A DNA stretch of 64,000 nucleotides, from positions 399,695 through 463,694 of the forward strand of contig NZ_HG529490.1 of assembly GCF_000308275.2 (NCBI RefSeq), read 5' to 3'. The translations under genes were made by a program, and so were the position numbers. Positions within the stretch are counted from its first letter, which is position 1; each line of letters begins with the position of its first letter. Of this stretch, positions 35,947-44,690 are shown piece after piece. The stretch is from Levyella massiliensis. GTDB lineage: Bacteria; Bacillota; Clostridia; Tissierellales; Peptoniphilaceae. Below the pieces are notes generated by a model. That model did no database searches and was not told the DNA's origin. It saw nothing but the letters and a program-made list of their open reading frames with translations.

Positions 35947-38004
35947 ATGACAACGAATTTAATCATCGTCGAGTCCCCGACCAAAACTAAGACCATTTCT
36001 AAAATTCTCGGGAAAAATTATAAAGTAATGGCCTCGAAAGGCCATTTACGTGATTTACCGAAAAGTCAGTTTGGCGTCGACATCGAAAATCATTTTGAGC
36101 CCAAGTATATCAATGTACGGGGTAAGGGACCGACCATTCAAGAGTTAAAAAAAGAAAGTAAAAAGGCCAAACACGTTTTTCTGGCTACCGACCCCGATCG
36201 TGAAGGCGAAGCCATTTCCTGGCATTTAGCGCAAATTCTCGGCCTGGATCCGGAGGATGTCAATCGCGTAAGCTTTCATGAAATTACGCCGCAAGGCGTG
36301 AAGGAAGGCATGGCACAGCCGCACAAAATTGACATGAATTTAGTCAATTCGCAACAGGCAAGACGTATCATGGATCGCATCGTTGGCTATCAGATTTCTC
36401 CCATTCTGTGGAATAAGGTGCAAGGCGGTCTATCTGCCGGTCGCGTGCAATCCGTAGCCTTAAAGCTCATCGTGGATCGCGAGAAAGAAATTGAAGCGTT
36501 TGTTCCGCAGGAATACTGGAGCATTCATGTGCATCATAATGAAAATCGCATTGCCTTTGTTTCCGATTGGGTTGGCGAATGGGACGGACAGAAAGTGCAC
36601 AAAGGGGAATTAAAAGATGAAGCCGCGGCTGATGCGTTGGTTGCGTCTTTGTCATCGCCGTTTACGGTGCATGACGTTGTGAAAAAGAAGCGTCGTAAAA
36701 AGCCGTATGCTCCCTTTACCACCTCTACCTTGCAACAGGAAGCCAACCGTCGACTGGGCTTTTCCACGTCCAAGACCATGATGCTTGCGCAGCAGCTTTA
36801 CGAAGGCGTGCCTCTGAAAGGCGCCGGGCAGGTCGGTTTGATCACCTATATGCGTACCGATTCCACTCGCCTTTCGGACAGCTTTTTGCAGCAGGCAAGA
36901 CAGTATATTACCGAAAATTTCTCGGAGAAATACGCGACAAGGGGCATTCATTATGGCGGCAATAAAAAGGCGCAGGATGCACACGAGGCGGTGCGTCCGG
37001 CGAATATTTCCTATGTGCCGCAGCAAATTCGCACTGATCTTACTGCTGATCAATTTCGTCTCTATGATCTCATTTGGCGACGTGCGTTGGCATCGCAGAT
37101 GGCTTCTTCGGAATTTCTCTCGACCACTGTGGAACTGCTTTCCGGTCAACAGTTATTTCGCGTAAATGGGGTAGAACCGCAGTTTGACGGTTTTGAAGCC
37201 GTCTGGCCGGTCAATAACAAGGAAGTGGAGTTGCCGGAGCTTAGCAAAGGACAAGCAGTCGAGGCCAAGCACATTGAGAAACAACAGCACTTTACGCAGC
37301 CGCCGGCGCGTTATACTGAAGCATCGTTGGTACAGAAATTGGAGAAAAACGGTATCGGACGCCCCAGTACGTACTCCTCGATTATCAAATCCATTCTTTC
37401 TCGTCACTATGTGGAATTGGAGAAAAAACAATTCCATCCCACTCTTTTGGGACGTAAAGTGGATGATTTTTTAGGCGCCAACTTTAAGGATATCATTAAC
37501 GAACATTTCACCTCCAAGATGGAGGAGCGATTGGATAACATTGCCAATGGCGATGTGGATTGGCGAGAACTCATGAGAGAATTTTATGAGGTCTTTGCTC
37601 AAGACTTAAAGAAAGCAAAAGACGATGACACCGGCTATAAATTGCCGGTACAGGAGACAGGGGAAACGTGTCCGCAATGTGGCGGAAAACTCATTGTAAA
37701 ACACGGGCGTAACGGCGATTTTATCGGCTGCGCCAATTTTCCGGACTGCACCTATACGAAGAGTATTGTGAAATCAACCGGCGTACGTTGTCCTCAGTGT
37801 GGCAAGGGGGATCTGATCGAGAAAGTCTCAAAGCGAGGCAAAGTGTTTTATGGTTGTAGCAACTATCCCGCTTGCGATTACGCTACTTGGGATCCGCCGA
37901 CGGGTGAAAAATGCCCTCTATGCGGGGATCTGATGCTGCATCGGAAAAATCGACGCGAGGATCGCGTGTATTGTCATAATGACAAGTGTGCCAATCACGA
38001 ATGA
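35947..38004 (+). CDS. topA: DNA topoisomerase I
   Basis: A 685-residue type IA topoisomerase relaxing negative supercoils. Toprim domain at the start (LIIVESPTKTKTISKIL, later DPDREGEAISWH), active-site tyrosine in LITYMRTDST near residue 300 and QDAHEAVRP near 345. The C-terminus has three four-cysteine zinc ribbons, starting CPQCGGK (near 574), CPQCGKG (near 614) and CPLCGDL (near 655). The start is ATG 35947 after GGAAGGCGAG, 13 bases past dprA. Confidence 0.96.
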   Translation: MTTNLIIVESPTKTKTISKILGKNYKVMASKGHLRDLPKSQFGVDIENHFEPKYINVRGKGPTIQELKKESKKAKHVFLATDPDREGEAISWHLAQILGLDPEDVNRVSFHEITPQGVKEGMAQPHKIDMNLVNSQQARRIMDRIVGYQISPILWNKVQGGLSAGRVQSVALKLIVDREKEIEAFVPQEYWSIHVHHNENRIAFVSDWVGEWDGQKVHKGELKDEAAADALVASLSSPFTVHDVVKKKRRKKPYAPFTTSTLQQEANRRLGFSTSKTMMLAQQLYEGVPLKGAGQVGLITYMRTDSTRLSDSFLQQARQYITENFSEKYATRGIHYGGNKKAQDAHEAVRPANISYVPQQIRTDLTADQFRLYDLIWRRALASQMASSEFLSTTVELLSGQQLFRVNGVEPQFDGFEAVWPVNNKEVELPELSKGQAVEAKHIEKQQHFTQPPARYTEASLVQKLEKNGIGRPSTYSSIIKSILSRHYVELEKKQFHPTLLGRKVDDFLGANFKDIINEHFTSKMEERLDNIANGDVDWRELMREFYEVFAQDLKKAKDDDTGYKLPVQETGETCPQCGGKLIVKHGRNGDFIGCANFPDCTYTKSIVKSTGVRCPQCGKGDLIEKVSKRGKVFYGCSNYPACDYATWDPPTGEKCPLCGDLMLHRKNRREDRVYCHNDKCANHE

Positions 38005-38060
38005 CGCAGACGACGTAGGCAAGAAAGCGGATAGAACACCCATTTCTTCTGCGTTTTCGG

Positions 38061-38089
38061 TTGCACTAAAACGGGAAGTATTGTATACT
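38061..38089 (+). promoter_or_regulatory. Sigma-A promoter of rpsB-tsf
   Basis: TTGCAC (38061-38066), 17-bp spacer, TATACT (38084-38089). The expected start near 38096 gives a leader of about 93 bases before rpsB. I see no recognised r-protein leader structure in it, though the length leaves room for one. Confidence 0.75.
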
Positions 38090-38188
38090 GAATCGGTATA
38101 TCGCACGCCTTTTGAATATCGTAGCGCAGTGTGCCCATAGGGTCGTGCATGATTTGAGAGAGGCGGAGGAAGAACACAGGAGGATTTT

Positions 38189-38971
38189 ATGTCAGTTGTA
38201 ACTATGAAAAGTTTGTTGGAAGCCGGTGTCCATTTCGGACATCAGACCCGTCGTTGGAACCCGAAAATGAAGCCGTACATCTTCACGGAACGTAACGGAA
38301 TTCATATCATCGACTTGTCCAAAACGGTGGGGCTCATTGAAAATGCGTACAATAAAGTGCGTGAAGTGGCTGCGGATGGCGGTAAGATTCTGTTTGTCGG
38401 TACGAAAAAACAGGCACAGGACACCATTGAACAGCAGGCAAAGCGCGCTAATATGTATTATGTCAACGAACGCTGGTTGGGCGGTATGTTGACCAATTAT
38501 CAGACGATTAAGAAGAGCATTGAACGCTTGGAAAAGCTGAACACAATGGCTGAAGACGGCACGTTTGATCTCTTGCCGAAGAAGGAAGTGGCACAGTTAC
38601 AGCATGAGACAGAAAGACTGGATCGTTTCCTGGGCGGCATTAAAGATATGAACGGCCTGCCGGATTTACTGTACGTGGTGGATCCGAAGAAGGAAGCCAT
38701 TGCTATTAATGAAGCACGCAAACTGCACATTCCTGTCGTTGCTATTTTGGACACTAATGCGGATCCGGATGAAGTAGATTTCCCGATTCCGGGCAATGAC
38801 GACGCGATTCGTTCCGTGAAGCTGATTACTTCTCTGATGGCAGAAGCCGTTATTGAGGGTCGCCAGGGTGAGCAGATGGAAGATGATGCGGAAGCGTCCG
38901 AGGATGAAACCGCAGAAGCTGCATCTGAAGAAGTAGCGGAAGTCGAAGAAGACGCAGAAGACGCAGAATAA
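38189..38971 (+). CDS. rpsB: Small ribosomal subunit protein uS2 with acidic tail
   Basis: A 260-residue S2. Starts [20 protein letters not shown], with [10 protein letters not shown] near residue 92 and [17 protein letters not shown] near 192. From about residue 228 it has a strongly acidic tail ([17 protein letters not shown] and more), longer than in most S2 proteins. The ribosome binding site is ACAGGAGG. Standard rpsB-tsf pair, 17 bases apart. Confidence 0.96.
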   Translation: MSVVTMKSLLEAGVHFGHQTRRWNPKMKPYIFTERNGIHIIDLSKTVGLIENAYNKVREVAADGGKILFVGTKKQAQDTIEQQAKRANMYYVNERWLGGMLTNYQTIKKSIERLEKLNTMAEDGTFDLLPKKEVAQLQHETERLDRFLGGIKDMNGLPDLLYVVDPKKEAIAINEARKLHIPVVAILDTNADPDEVDFPIPGNDDAIRSVKLITSLMAEAVIEGRQGEQMEDDAEASEDETAEAASEEVAEVEEDAEDAE

Positions 38972-38988
38972 GAGCAAGGGGGCTTAGC

Positions 38989-39657
38989 ATGGAAATTAAA
39001 GCAGCGCAAGTAAAAGAATTACGCGATATGACCGGCGCCGGCATGATGGATGCCAAAAAGGCATTAATGGAAGCCGAAGGCAATATGGACAAGGCGATTG
39101 ATATTCTCCGTGAAAAGGGCGAAGCAAAGTCGCTGAAGAAGGGCAACCGCATTGCTGCCGAAGGTATGATCGGTTCGTATGTACACCAGGGTCGTATCGG
39201 TGTTTTAGTAGAAGTTAACTCCGAGACCGATTTCGTGGCTAAGAATGCCGATTTCCAGGAATTTGTTAAGTATCTTTGCATGCAGGTAGCTTCAATGAAT
39301 CCGAAATACGTCAGCCGCAATGATGTTCCGGAAGAAGATGTTGCTCATGAAAAGGAAATCTTAATTCAGCAGGCGATGAATGAAAGCCCTGCCAATATGC
39401 CGGAAGACAAAAAGAAATTTGTCGCCGAGAAAAAGGTGGAAGGCCGCATGAACAAGTTCTTTGAAGAAATCTGCCTGATGGATATGAAGCATATTCTGCA
39501 GACAGATAAAACCGTGGAACAGGTTCGCCAGGAATTGGTCGCCAAAATTGGTGAAAATATCGTGGTGCGACGCTTCGTTCGTTACGAAGTCGGCGAGGGA
39601 CTGGAAAAACGCGAAGATAATTTTGCCGAAGAAGTGGCAAAACAAGCCGGTCTGTAA
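38989..39657 (+). CDS. tsf: Elongation factor Ts
   Basis: A 222-residue guanine nucleotide exchange factor for EF-Tu. The N-terminal UBA-like domain has LRDMTGAGMMDAKKAL near residue 10. The core includes VNSETDFVAKN near 75 and ends with GENIVVRRFVRYEVGEG. This is the short form: the 280-300 residue versions carry a duplicated core subdomain. Length is similar to other clostridial EF-Ts. The gene is followed by a terminator. Confidence 0.96.
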   Translation: MEIKAAQVKELRDMTGAGMMDAKKALMEAEGNMDKAIDILREKGEAKSLKKGNRIAAEGMIGSYVHQGRIGVLVEVNSETDFVAKNADFQEFVKYLCMQVASMNPKYVSRNDVPEEDVAHEKEILIQQAMNESPANMPEDKKKFVAEKKVEGRMNKFFEEICLMDMKHILQTDKTVEQVRQELVAKIGENIVVRRFVRYEVGEGLEKREDNFAEEVAKQAGL

Positions 39658-39670
39658 AAAGAGCGTTGCG

Positions 39671-39708
39671 GGCTGTGGCGGAAAATCATTCTGCCACAGC
39701 CTTTTTTT
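39671..39708 (+). terminator. Intrinsic terminator after tsf
   Basis: Stem GGCTGTGGC/GCCACAGCC (39671-39679 with 39693-39701) followed by seven T's. It separates rpsB-tsf from the pyrH operon, which has its own promoter. Confidence 0.88.
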
Positions 39709-39722
39709 GTGTCTTATCGGAT

Positions 39723-39751
39723 TTGAAAAACGTTCTCATCCCATGTAAAAT
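39723..39751 (+). promoter_or_regulatory. Sigma-A promoter of the pyrH-frr-uppS-cdsA operon
   Basis: TTGAAA (39723-39728), 17-bp spacer, TAAAAT (39746-39751), starting 15 bases after the tsf terminator and ending 20 bases before the pyrH start codon. Confidence 0.7.
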
Positions 39752-39771
39752 TAGTAAAGATGGAGGTGACC

Positions 39772-40476
39772 ATGCTGAACTATAAAAGGATCGTGCTGAA
39801 GCTGAGCGGTGAAGCGCTGGCGGGGCCGGAACACAATGGCCTGGATGATGCTACGGTGGATCGCATTTGTGCATCCATTAAACAAGTTCATGATTTAGGC
39901 TTTGAGATTGCCATTGTCGTAGGCGGCGGGAATTTTTGGCGCGGACGCACGTCGGGTTCTATTGAACGGGCGCAGTCAGATCATATGGGCATGCTGGGTA
40001 CCGTTATAAATGCCTTGCGTGTACAGGCAGCTTTGGAGGCTATTGGCGTTGAAACACGTGTACAGACGGCCATTCAAATGCAAGAGGTGGCGGAACCCTA
40101 TATTCGTCGCCGTGCCATGCGTCATATTGAGAAGGGACGCATCGTGATCTTTGGGGCCGGAACCGGATTGCCGTATTTTTCGACAGATACCACAGCGGCT
40201 TTGCGTGCCTGTGAAATCGATGCGGACTGCATTCTGATCGGCAAGAAGGGAACCGACGGGGTTTATAACAAGGATCCTAATCGCTATGCGGATGCGGTAA
40301 AATATGATGAATTGAAGTATGACGAAGTTTTGCAGAAGCGTTTGGCAGTGATGGATTCCACGGCCACTTCTTTAGCAATGGAAAACCAAATGCCTATTGT
40401 TGTGTTTGGCATTGATGAACCCGAAAACATGGTGCGTGTGGCTAAGGGCGAGAAAATCGGTACGATTATTACCTGA
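39772..40476 (+). CDS. pyrH: UMP kinase
   Basis: A 234-residue amino acid kinase-family enzyme phosphorylating UMP to UDP. Begins [16 protein letters not shown], with [10 protein letters not shown] near residue 48, [12 protein letters not shown] near 128 and [11 protein letters not shown] near 158. The start is ATG 39772: the ATG at 39760 overlaps the ribosome binding site GGAGGTG (39762-39768) and is not used. First gene of the pyrH-frr-uppS-cdsA run. Confidence 0.95.
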   Translation: MLNYKRIVLKLSGEALAGPEHNGLDDATVDRICASIKQVHDLGFEIAIVVGGGNFWRGRTSGSIERAQSDHMGMLGTVINALRVQAALEAIGVETRVQTAIQMQEVAEPYIRRRAMRHIEKGRIVIFGAGTGLPYFSTDTTAALRACEIDADCILIGKKGTDGVYNKDPNRYADAVKYDELKYDEVLQKRLAVMDSTATSLAMENQMPIVVFGIDEPENMVRVAKGEKIGTIIT

Positions 40477-40497
40477 TGCTTAGAAAAGGAGAAAAAG

Positions 40498-41049
40498 ATG
40501 TATCAGCAAAAGGACTTTCAAACCAAAATGGAAAAAGCGGTAACATCTTTCCGCGAAGATTTATCAAAGATTCGTGCCGGACGTGCCAATCCGAAAATCT
40601 TGGATGAGGTTACGTTTGAATACTACGGTACACCGACTCCCATCGCTCATGCGGCCACCATTACGGTGCCGGAAGCACGCCTGATTACCATTCAACCTTG
40701 GGATGTGAAAAATATTTCGCCGATTGAGAAAGCCATTTTGGCTTCGGACATCGGCATTACGCCGAGCAACGACGGAAAAATGATTCGTTTGCCGTTCCCG
40801 CCGCTGACGGAGGAACGCCGTAAAGACTTGGTCAAAGACATGAATAAACGTCTGGAATCCGCACGCATTGAGGTGCGCAATGCACGTCGTGAGGGAATGG
40901 ATGCCATAGCCAAGGCGGAAAAGGAAAAAGAATTTTCTGAAGATGACCGTCATTCGGAAGAACAGGAACTACAAAAACTGACGGATCAATTCATTGAGAA
41001 ATTGGATACCATCGGAAAAGAAAAAGAGAAAGAACTCATGGAAATCTGA
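40498..41049 (+). CDS. frr: Ribosome recycling factor
   Basis: A 183-residue factor that, with EF-G, splits post-termination ribosomes. It has the three-helix bundle pattern, with LSKIRAGRANP near residue 22, YYGTPTPI near 41, IQPWD near 64 and LTEERRKDLVK near 103. Length is typical (185). The ribosome binding site AAAAGGAGAAA precedes the ATG. A stable hairpin separates it from uppS. Confidence 0.96.
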   Translation: MYQQKDFQTKMEKAVTSFREDLSKIRAGRANPKILDEVTFEYYGTPTPIAHAATITVPEARLITIQPWDVKNISPIEKAILASDIGITPSNDGKMIRLPFPPLTEERRKDLVKDMNKRLESARIEVRNARREGMDAIAKAEKEKEFSEDDRHSEEQELQKLTDQFIEKLDTIGKEKEKELMEI

Positions 41050-41055
41050 GTTGGC

Positions 41056-41077
41056 AGAGCCTCCTTCGGGAGGCTCT
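41056..41077 (+). other. Stable UUCG-loop hairpin between frr and uppS
   Basis: Perfect 9-bp stem AGAGCCTCC/GGAGGCTCT closed by a C(UUCG)G tetraloop. It lacks a T tract (TTATCC follows), so it is not a clear terminator. It may be an mRNA stability or processing element within the operon. Confidence 0.7.
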
Positions 41078-41095
41078 TATCCAGAGGGGAAGACA

Positions 41096-41785
41096 ATGGC
41101 TGACACGCCGAAACATGTGGCAATTATATTAGACGGAAACGGACGCTGGGCGACCGCAAGAGGGCAAGAGCGCACCGCCGGTCATGAAGCCGGGGCGGAT
41201 AATATTGTGCGCATTGCTCGCTATGCGCAGGAAAAGGGAATATCCGTACTCAGTCTCTATGTATTTTCTACGGAAAATTGGAAACGCTCACAACAGGAAG
41301 TGAGCGCTCTGATGCGACTTCTCGTTCGCTTTTTCAAAGTCTATATCGATGAATTCATGCAGCGCCATGTGCAATTGCGCGTGATGGGCGACATCCGTCG
41401 CTTACCTTTTGCTACGCGTCAAAGCGTTAAGATGGGGATCGAAAAAACTGCAGAGAATGACGGCGTTGTGCTGAATATTGGCCTGAATTACGGAGGAAGA
41501 GACGAAATTGCAAGGGCAGCGCGTCGCGCCATGGAAGATGGTATCTCCTCGGAGGCCATGACTTCTGATGTGCTGGAACGCTATTTGGATACGGCAGGGC
41601 TGCCGCCTGTGGATCTTTTGATTCGTACCGGCGGTGAAAAGCGCCTTTCGAATTTTATGCTGTGGCAATTGGCCTATACGGAATTTTATTTTACGGATAC
41701 GTTGTGGCCTGATTTTAAGCCTGCCGATCTGGATCGGGCGATCGAATGGTTCGGACAGCGTAACCGACGTTTTGGAGGTGTTTGA
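41096..41785 (+). CDS. uppS: Di-trans,poly-cis-undecaprenyl-diphosphate synthase
   Basis: A 229-residue cis-prenyltransferase that makes undecaprenyl diphosphate, the lipid carrier of cell-wall synthesis. It has AIILDGNGRWA near residue 10 with the catalytic Asp, LSLYVFSTENWKR near 56, and the RTGGEKRLSNFMLWQ and ELYFTDTLWPDF-like late motifs. The start is ATG 41096 after AGAGGGGA. The upstream in-frame stretch lies inside frr and the hairpin. The end overlaps cdsA by one base. Confidence 0.95.
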   Translation: MADTPKHVAIILDGNGRWATARGQERTAGHEAGADNIVRIARYAQEKGISVLSLYVFSTENWKRSQQEVSALMRLLVRFFKVYIDEFMQRHVQLRVMGDIRRLPFATRQSVKMGIEKTAENDGVVLNIGLNYGGRDEIARAARRAMEDGISSEAMTSDVLERYLDTAGLPPVDLLIRTGGEKRLSNFMLWQLAYTEFYFTDTLWPDFKPADLDRAIEWFGQRNRRFGGV

Positions 41786-42576
41786 TGAAAAGCTTTAAGG
41801 AACGGTTGTTGGTCGGAGCAATTATATTATCCGTCACTCTTTCCGTGATTCTGTCCTCCTCTCGTCTACTGCTGTTTCTCTTTGTTTTGGTATTGAGTTC
41901 TCTCGAGATTGTAGAGCTGTTTCACTGTCTGGATCCGTCCAAAACGGGTCGTAATCACTGGATTATGTTGATCGGGAACGCTCTGTTTCAGTTTTGCGCT
42001 TATCTGGCAGTGCCGGAACTGCAACTTGCCGTGGCGGTCTTATTCTTTATGTATTTATTTGTACTATCCGTGGTGCATCCGTATCGAGAATTTGAGGATT
42101 TGTTTATCACACTCTTTGTGTCCATCTACATTTCCTTCTTCAGTTCCTTTACCTTGAACTTTCCGGCCGTCAAACAAAATTATTTGTTGCTGATCTTATG
42201 TGTCTCCTGGGGCACCGATACCTTCGCGTATTTGGCAGGCTTTTTCTTCGGGAAAACGCCGTTGACAGAGATCAGCCCGAAAAAAACGCGAGAAGGAGCC
42301 ATCGGAGGACTGATTGGAGCTATACTGCTGTCTTTATTACTGCGTCCTTTCTTCTATATCTCCCTCTCCGCCGACAAAGTTTTTTTGATTGCGCTGGCGG
42401 GATCTATAGCCGCCCAAGTGGGCGACTTATTCGCTTCAAGATTAAAGCGTAAAATGAATATCAAAGATTTTGGGACGTTACTGAAAGCGCACGGTGGGAT
42501 TATGGATCGTTTCGATTCGGTGCAGTTTGCGCTGCCCACAGTTTGGCTCATGGTGCGCATTTTTACAAAACATTGA
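41785..42576 (+). CDS. cdsA: Phosphatidate cytidylyltransferase
   Basis: A 263-residue integral membrane enzyme making CDP-diacylglycerol. Several hydrophobic helices run from residue 8 to about 220. The family signature is at the C-terminal part: WGTDTFAYLAGFFFGK near 140, SPKKTREGAIGG, and KDFGTLLKAHGGIMDRFDS near 228. The start is ATG 41785, where GGAGGTG is well spaced. In many Bacillota dxr follows cdsA. Here rseP follows directly, after 9 bases. Confidence 0.94.
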   Translation: MKSFKERLLVGAIILSVTLSVILSSSRLLLFLFVLVLSSLEIVELFHCLDPSKTGRNHWIMLIGNALFQFCAYLAVPELQLAVAVLFFMYLFVLSVVHPYREFEDLFITLFVSIYISFFSSFTLNFPAVKQNYLLLILCVSWGTDTFAYLAGFFFGKTPLTEISPKKTREGAIGGLIGAILLSLLLRPFFYISLSADKVFLIALAGSIAAQVGDLFASRLKRKMNIKDFGTLLKAHGGIMDRFDSVQFALPTVWLMVRIFTKH

Positions 42577-42585
42577 GGAGCCTTT

Positions 42586-43584
42586 ATGACTATCATCATT
42601 GCACTGCTTGTTTTTCTGGTGGTGATCTTATTTCATGAATTCGGCCATTTTGCCGCCGCAAAACGCGTCGGCATTCGTGTCTTGGAGTTTTCGGTCGGCA
42701 TGGGACCTGCTCTGTTGCAAAAACAGAAGGGAGAAACCATGTATTCTTTGCGTGCATTCCCTCTCGGCGGTTATTGCGCCATGGAAGGGGAAGATGAAGA
42801 ATCTGACGATGAAGCCAGTTTCATGCATGCCAAGCCATGGCAACGCTTTGTCACGATATTGGCCGGACCGATGATGAATTTTATCATCGCGTATCTCTGC
42901 TTCATGCTGTTTCTGGGATTTCAAGGCATTCCGGTGCCGGTGGTGGAGAGCTTTCCACAATCCTCTCCCGCTCGCGAAGCAGGACTGCTGGCGGGTGATC
43001 GTATCACGGCCATAAACGGAGAAACAGTACAAGGCTCCGAGCAACTGCAGACATTGGTACAAAAGTACGGGCAGAAGAATAAACCGTTGCAGGTTACGGT
43101 ATTGCGCGATAATACCTCGCAAACTTTCGGGGTACGTCCTAATCATGAGCAGGGCAAAGCCCTGATCGGCATATCGATGGCGCGAAAAACTGATTTCTTG
43201 GCTGCTGTCGGCGCAGCGTGGTCCATGCTGTGGGATACGTTCTTTTCACTTTTTGGCATCTTACAGAAACTCATCACGGGAACGCTCTCCATTAATGCGC
43301 TTTCCGGTCCTATTGGTGTAGTCTCCATGATAGGGAAGGCGGCACAGCAGGGCTGGATGAATGTGCTATTTTTTACGGGTTATATTTCTTTAAACCTGGG
43401 CTTTTTCAATATTTTGCCGATTCCGGCACTGGATGGTTTTACGCTGTGGCTTGTTGTTCTGGAAAAATTGCGCGGGAAGCCGCTCAGTCAGAAGGTAGAA
43501 TCGAGGATTAAAATAGCAGGCTTTGCGCTCTTGATGGGATTAATTTTATTTGTCTCTTTTAAGGATGTGTTACGTCTCATTTGA
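42586..43584 (+). CDS. rseP: Site-2 intramembrane metalloprotease RseP/RasP
   Basis: A 332-residue M50 protease. The zinc motif HEFGH lies in the first transmembrane helix (near residue 17). A PDZ domain occupies about 110-190 (GLLAGDRITAINGETV). The third metal ligand is in NILPIPALDG near 283. It cleaves anti-sigma factors and leftover signal peptides in related bacteria. The location between cdsA and ispG is as usual, except that dxr is missing. Confidence 0.94.
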   Translation: MTIIIALLVFLVVILFHEFGHFAAAKRVGIRVLEFSVGMGPALLQKQKGETMYSLRAFPLGGYCAMEGEDEESDDEASFMHAKPWQRFVTILAGPMMNFIIAYLCFMLFLGFQGIPVPVVESFPQSSPAREAGLLAGDRITAINGETVQGSEQLQTLVQKYGQKNKPLQVTVLRDNTSQTFGVRPNHEQGKALIGISMARKTDFLAAVGAAWSMLWDTFFSLFGILQKLITGTLSINALSGPIGVVSMIGKAAQQGWMNVLFFTGYISLNLGFFNILPIPALDGFTLWLVVLEKLRGKPLSQKVESRIKIAGFALLMGLILFVSFKDVLRLI

Positions 43585-43636
43585 TGTGACCTTTTAATAC
43601 AGATTTTCTATACGGATGGAAGATAAGGGAGGATCC

Positions 43637-44689
43637 ATGCGTTCTCATACAAAACAGATTCATGTTGGCCGTGTTGCCGTGGGAGGGGATGCACCGATCA
43701 CGGTGCAGTCCATGACCAATACCGATACCAAAGATGTGAAAGCCACGGTGGCACAAATATTGGCACTGGAAGAAGCGGGCTGTGACCTATCTCGCAGTGC
43801 TGTAAACTCCTTGGAAGATGCAAAGGCCATAGTCGCCATTAAAGAACAGACGCATATACCTTTTATTGCGGATATTCAATTCGATTATCGTTTGGCGCTC
43901 TATGCGGTGGAGTACGGGTGCGACTGCTTGCGGATCAACCCGGGTAACATCGGAGACGAGGACCGTGTGGAACAAGTGGTCCGCGCCTGCAAAGCCAAAA
44001 ATATTCCGATTCGCATCGGCGTCAACTCCGGCTCTGTGCATCAACAAATGATTGAAAAATATCATGGTGTGAATGTGGAGTCGTTGGTTTATAGCGCCTT
44101 GGAGGAAATTCGTCTGGTGGAGCGTTTCGGCTACGACCAAATGAAGGTTTCCATTAAATCCAGCGATGTACAGACCATGGTGGAAGCGAATGAATTATTT
44201 TCTTCTCTTTCCGATTATCCGCTACATCTTGGCGTAACAGAGGCAGGCCCTCTCTTTACAAGCAGCGTGAAGTCATCAATCGGTATCGGTTCCCTCTTGT
44301 TAAGGGGCATTGGCGATACGATTCGTGTTTCGATTACCGGCAATCCGGTGGACGAAGTTCGCGTGGGCAATGAAATTTTAAAATCTCTGGGATTACGGCA
44401 AAGCGGCATTGATCTGGTCTCCTGTCCTACCTGTGCCCGAACGAAGGTGGATCTGGTGGGCTTGGTATCGCGCGCAGAAAAGGAAATGACCCATCTGCAT
44501 AAAAATTTGCGCATTGCTATTATGGGATGCCCCGTGAATGGCCCGGGCGAAGCCAAGGAGGCGGATCTGGGCATAGCTTGCAGTAAAGGCAGCGGCGTAA
44601 TTTTTAAAAAGGGAAAGGTGTTGCGTCAAGTGCCCGAGGAGCAGCTTTTAGACGCCCTGTTGCAAGAAATAGAAAAAACGGAGAATTGA
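43637..44689 (+). CDS. ispG: 4-hydroxy-3-methylbut-2-en-1-yl diphosphate synthase IspG
   Basis: A 350-residue enzyme of the MEP isoprenoid pathway, carrying a [4Fe-4S] cluster. TIM-barrel part with VQSMTNTDTKDV near residue 23 and FIADIQFDYRLAL near 75. The cluster ligands are CPTCAR near 258 and GCPVNGPGEA near 294. The segment CDLSRSAVNSLEDA departs from the usual RVAVP..EAA. The start is ATG 43637, after AAGGGAGGA. It starts 52 bases after rseP and is followed after one base by polC. Confidence 0.93.
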   Translation: MRSHTKQIHVGRVAVGGDAPITVQSMTNTDTKDVKATVAQILALEEAGCDLSRSAVNSLEDAKAIVAIKEQTHIPFIADIQFDYRLALYAVEYGCDCLRINPGNIGDEDRVEQVVRACKAKNIPIRIGVNSGSVHQQMIEKYHGVNVESLVYSALEEIRLVERFGYDQMKVSIKSSDVQTMVEANELFSSLSDYPLHLGVTEAGPLFTSSVKSSIGIGSLLLRGIGDTIRVSITGNPVDEVRVGNEILKSLGLRQSGIDLVSCPTCARTKVDLVGLVSRAEKEMTHLHKNLRIAIMGCPVNGPGEAKEADLGIACSKGSGVIFKKGKVLRQVPEEQLLDALLQEIEKTEN

Positions 44690-44690
44690 C

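Noticed and set aside
38005-38188. Terminator of topA or S2-type RNA leader before rpsB
   Set aside because: ACGCAGA and TCTGCGT could pair, but only with a loop of about 40 bases. No known r-protein leader fold was recognisable. Only the promoter is reported.
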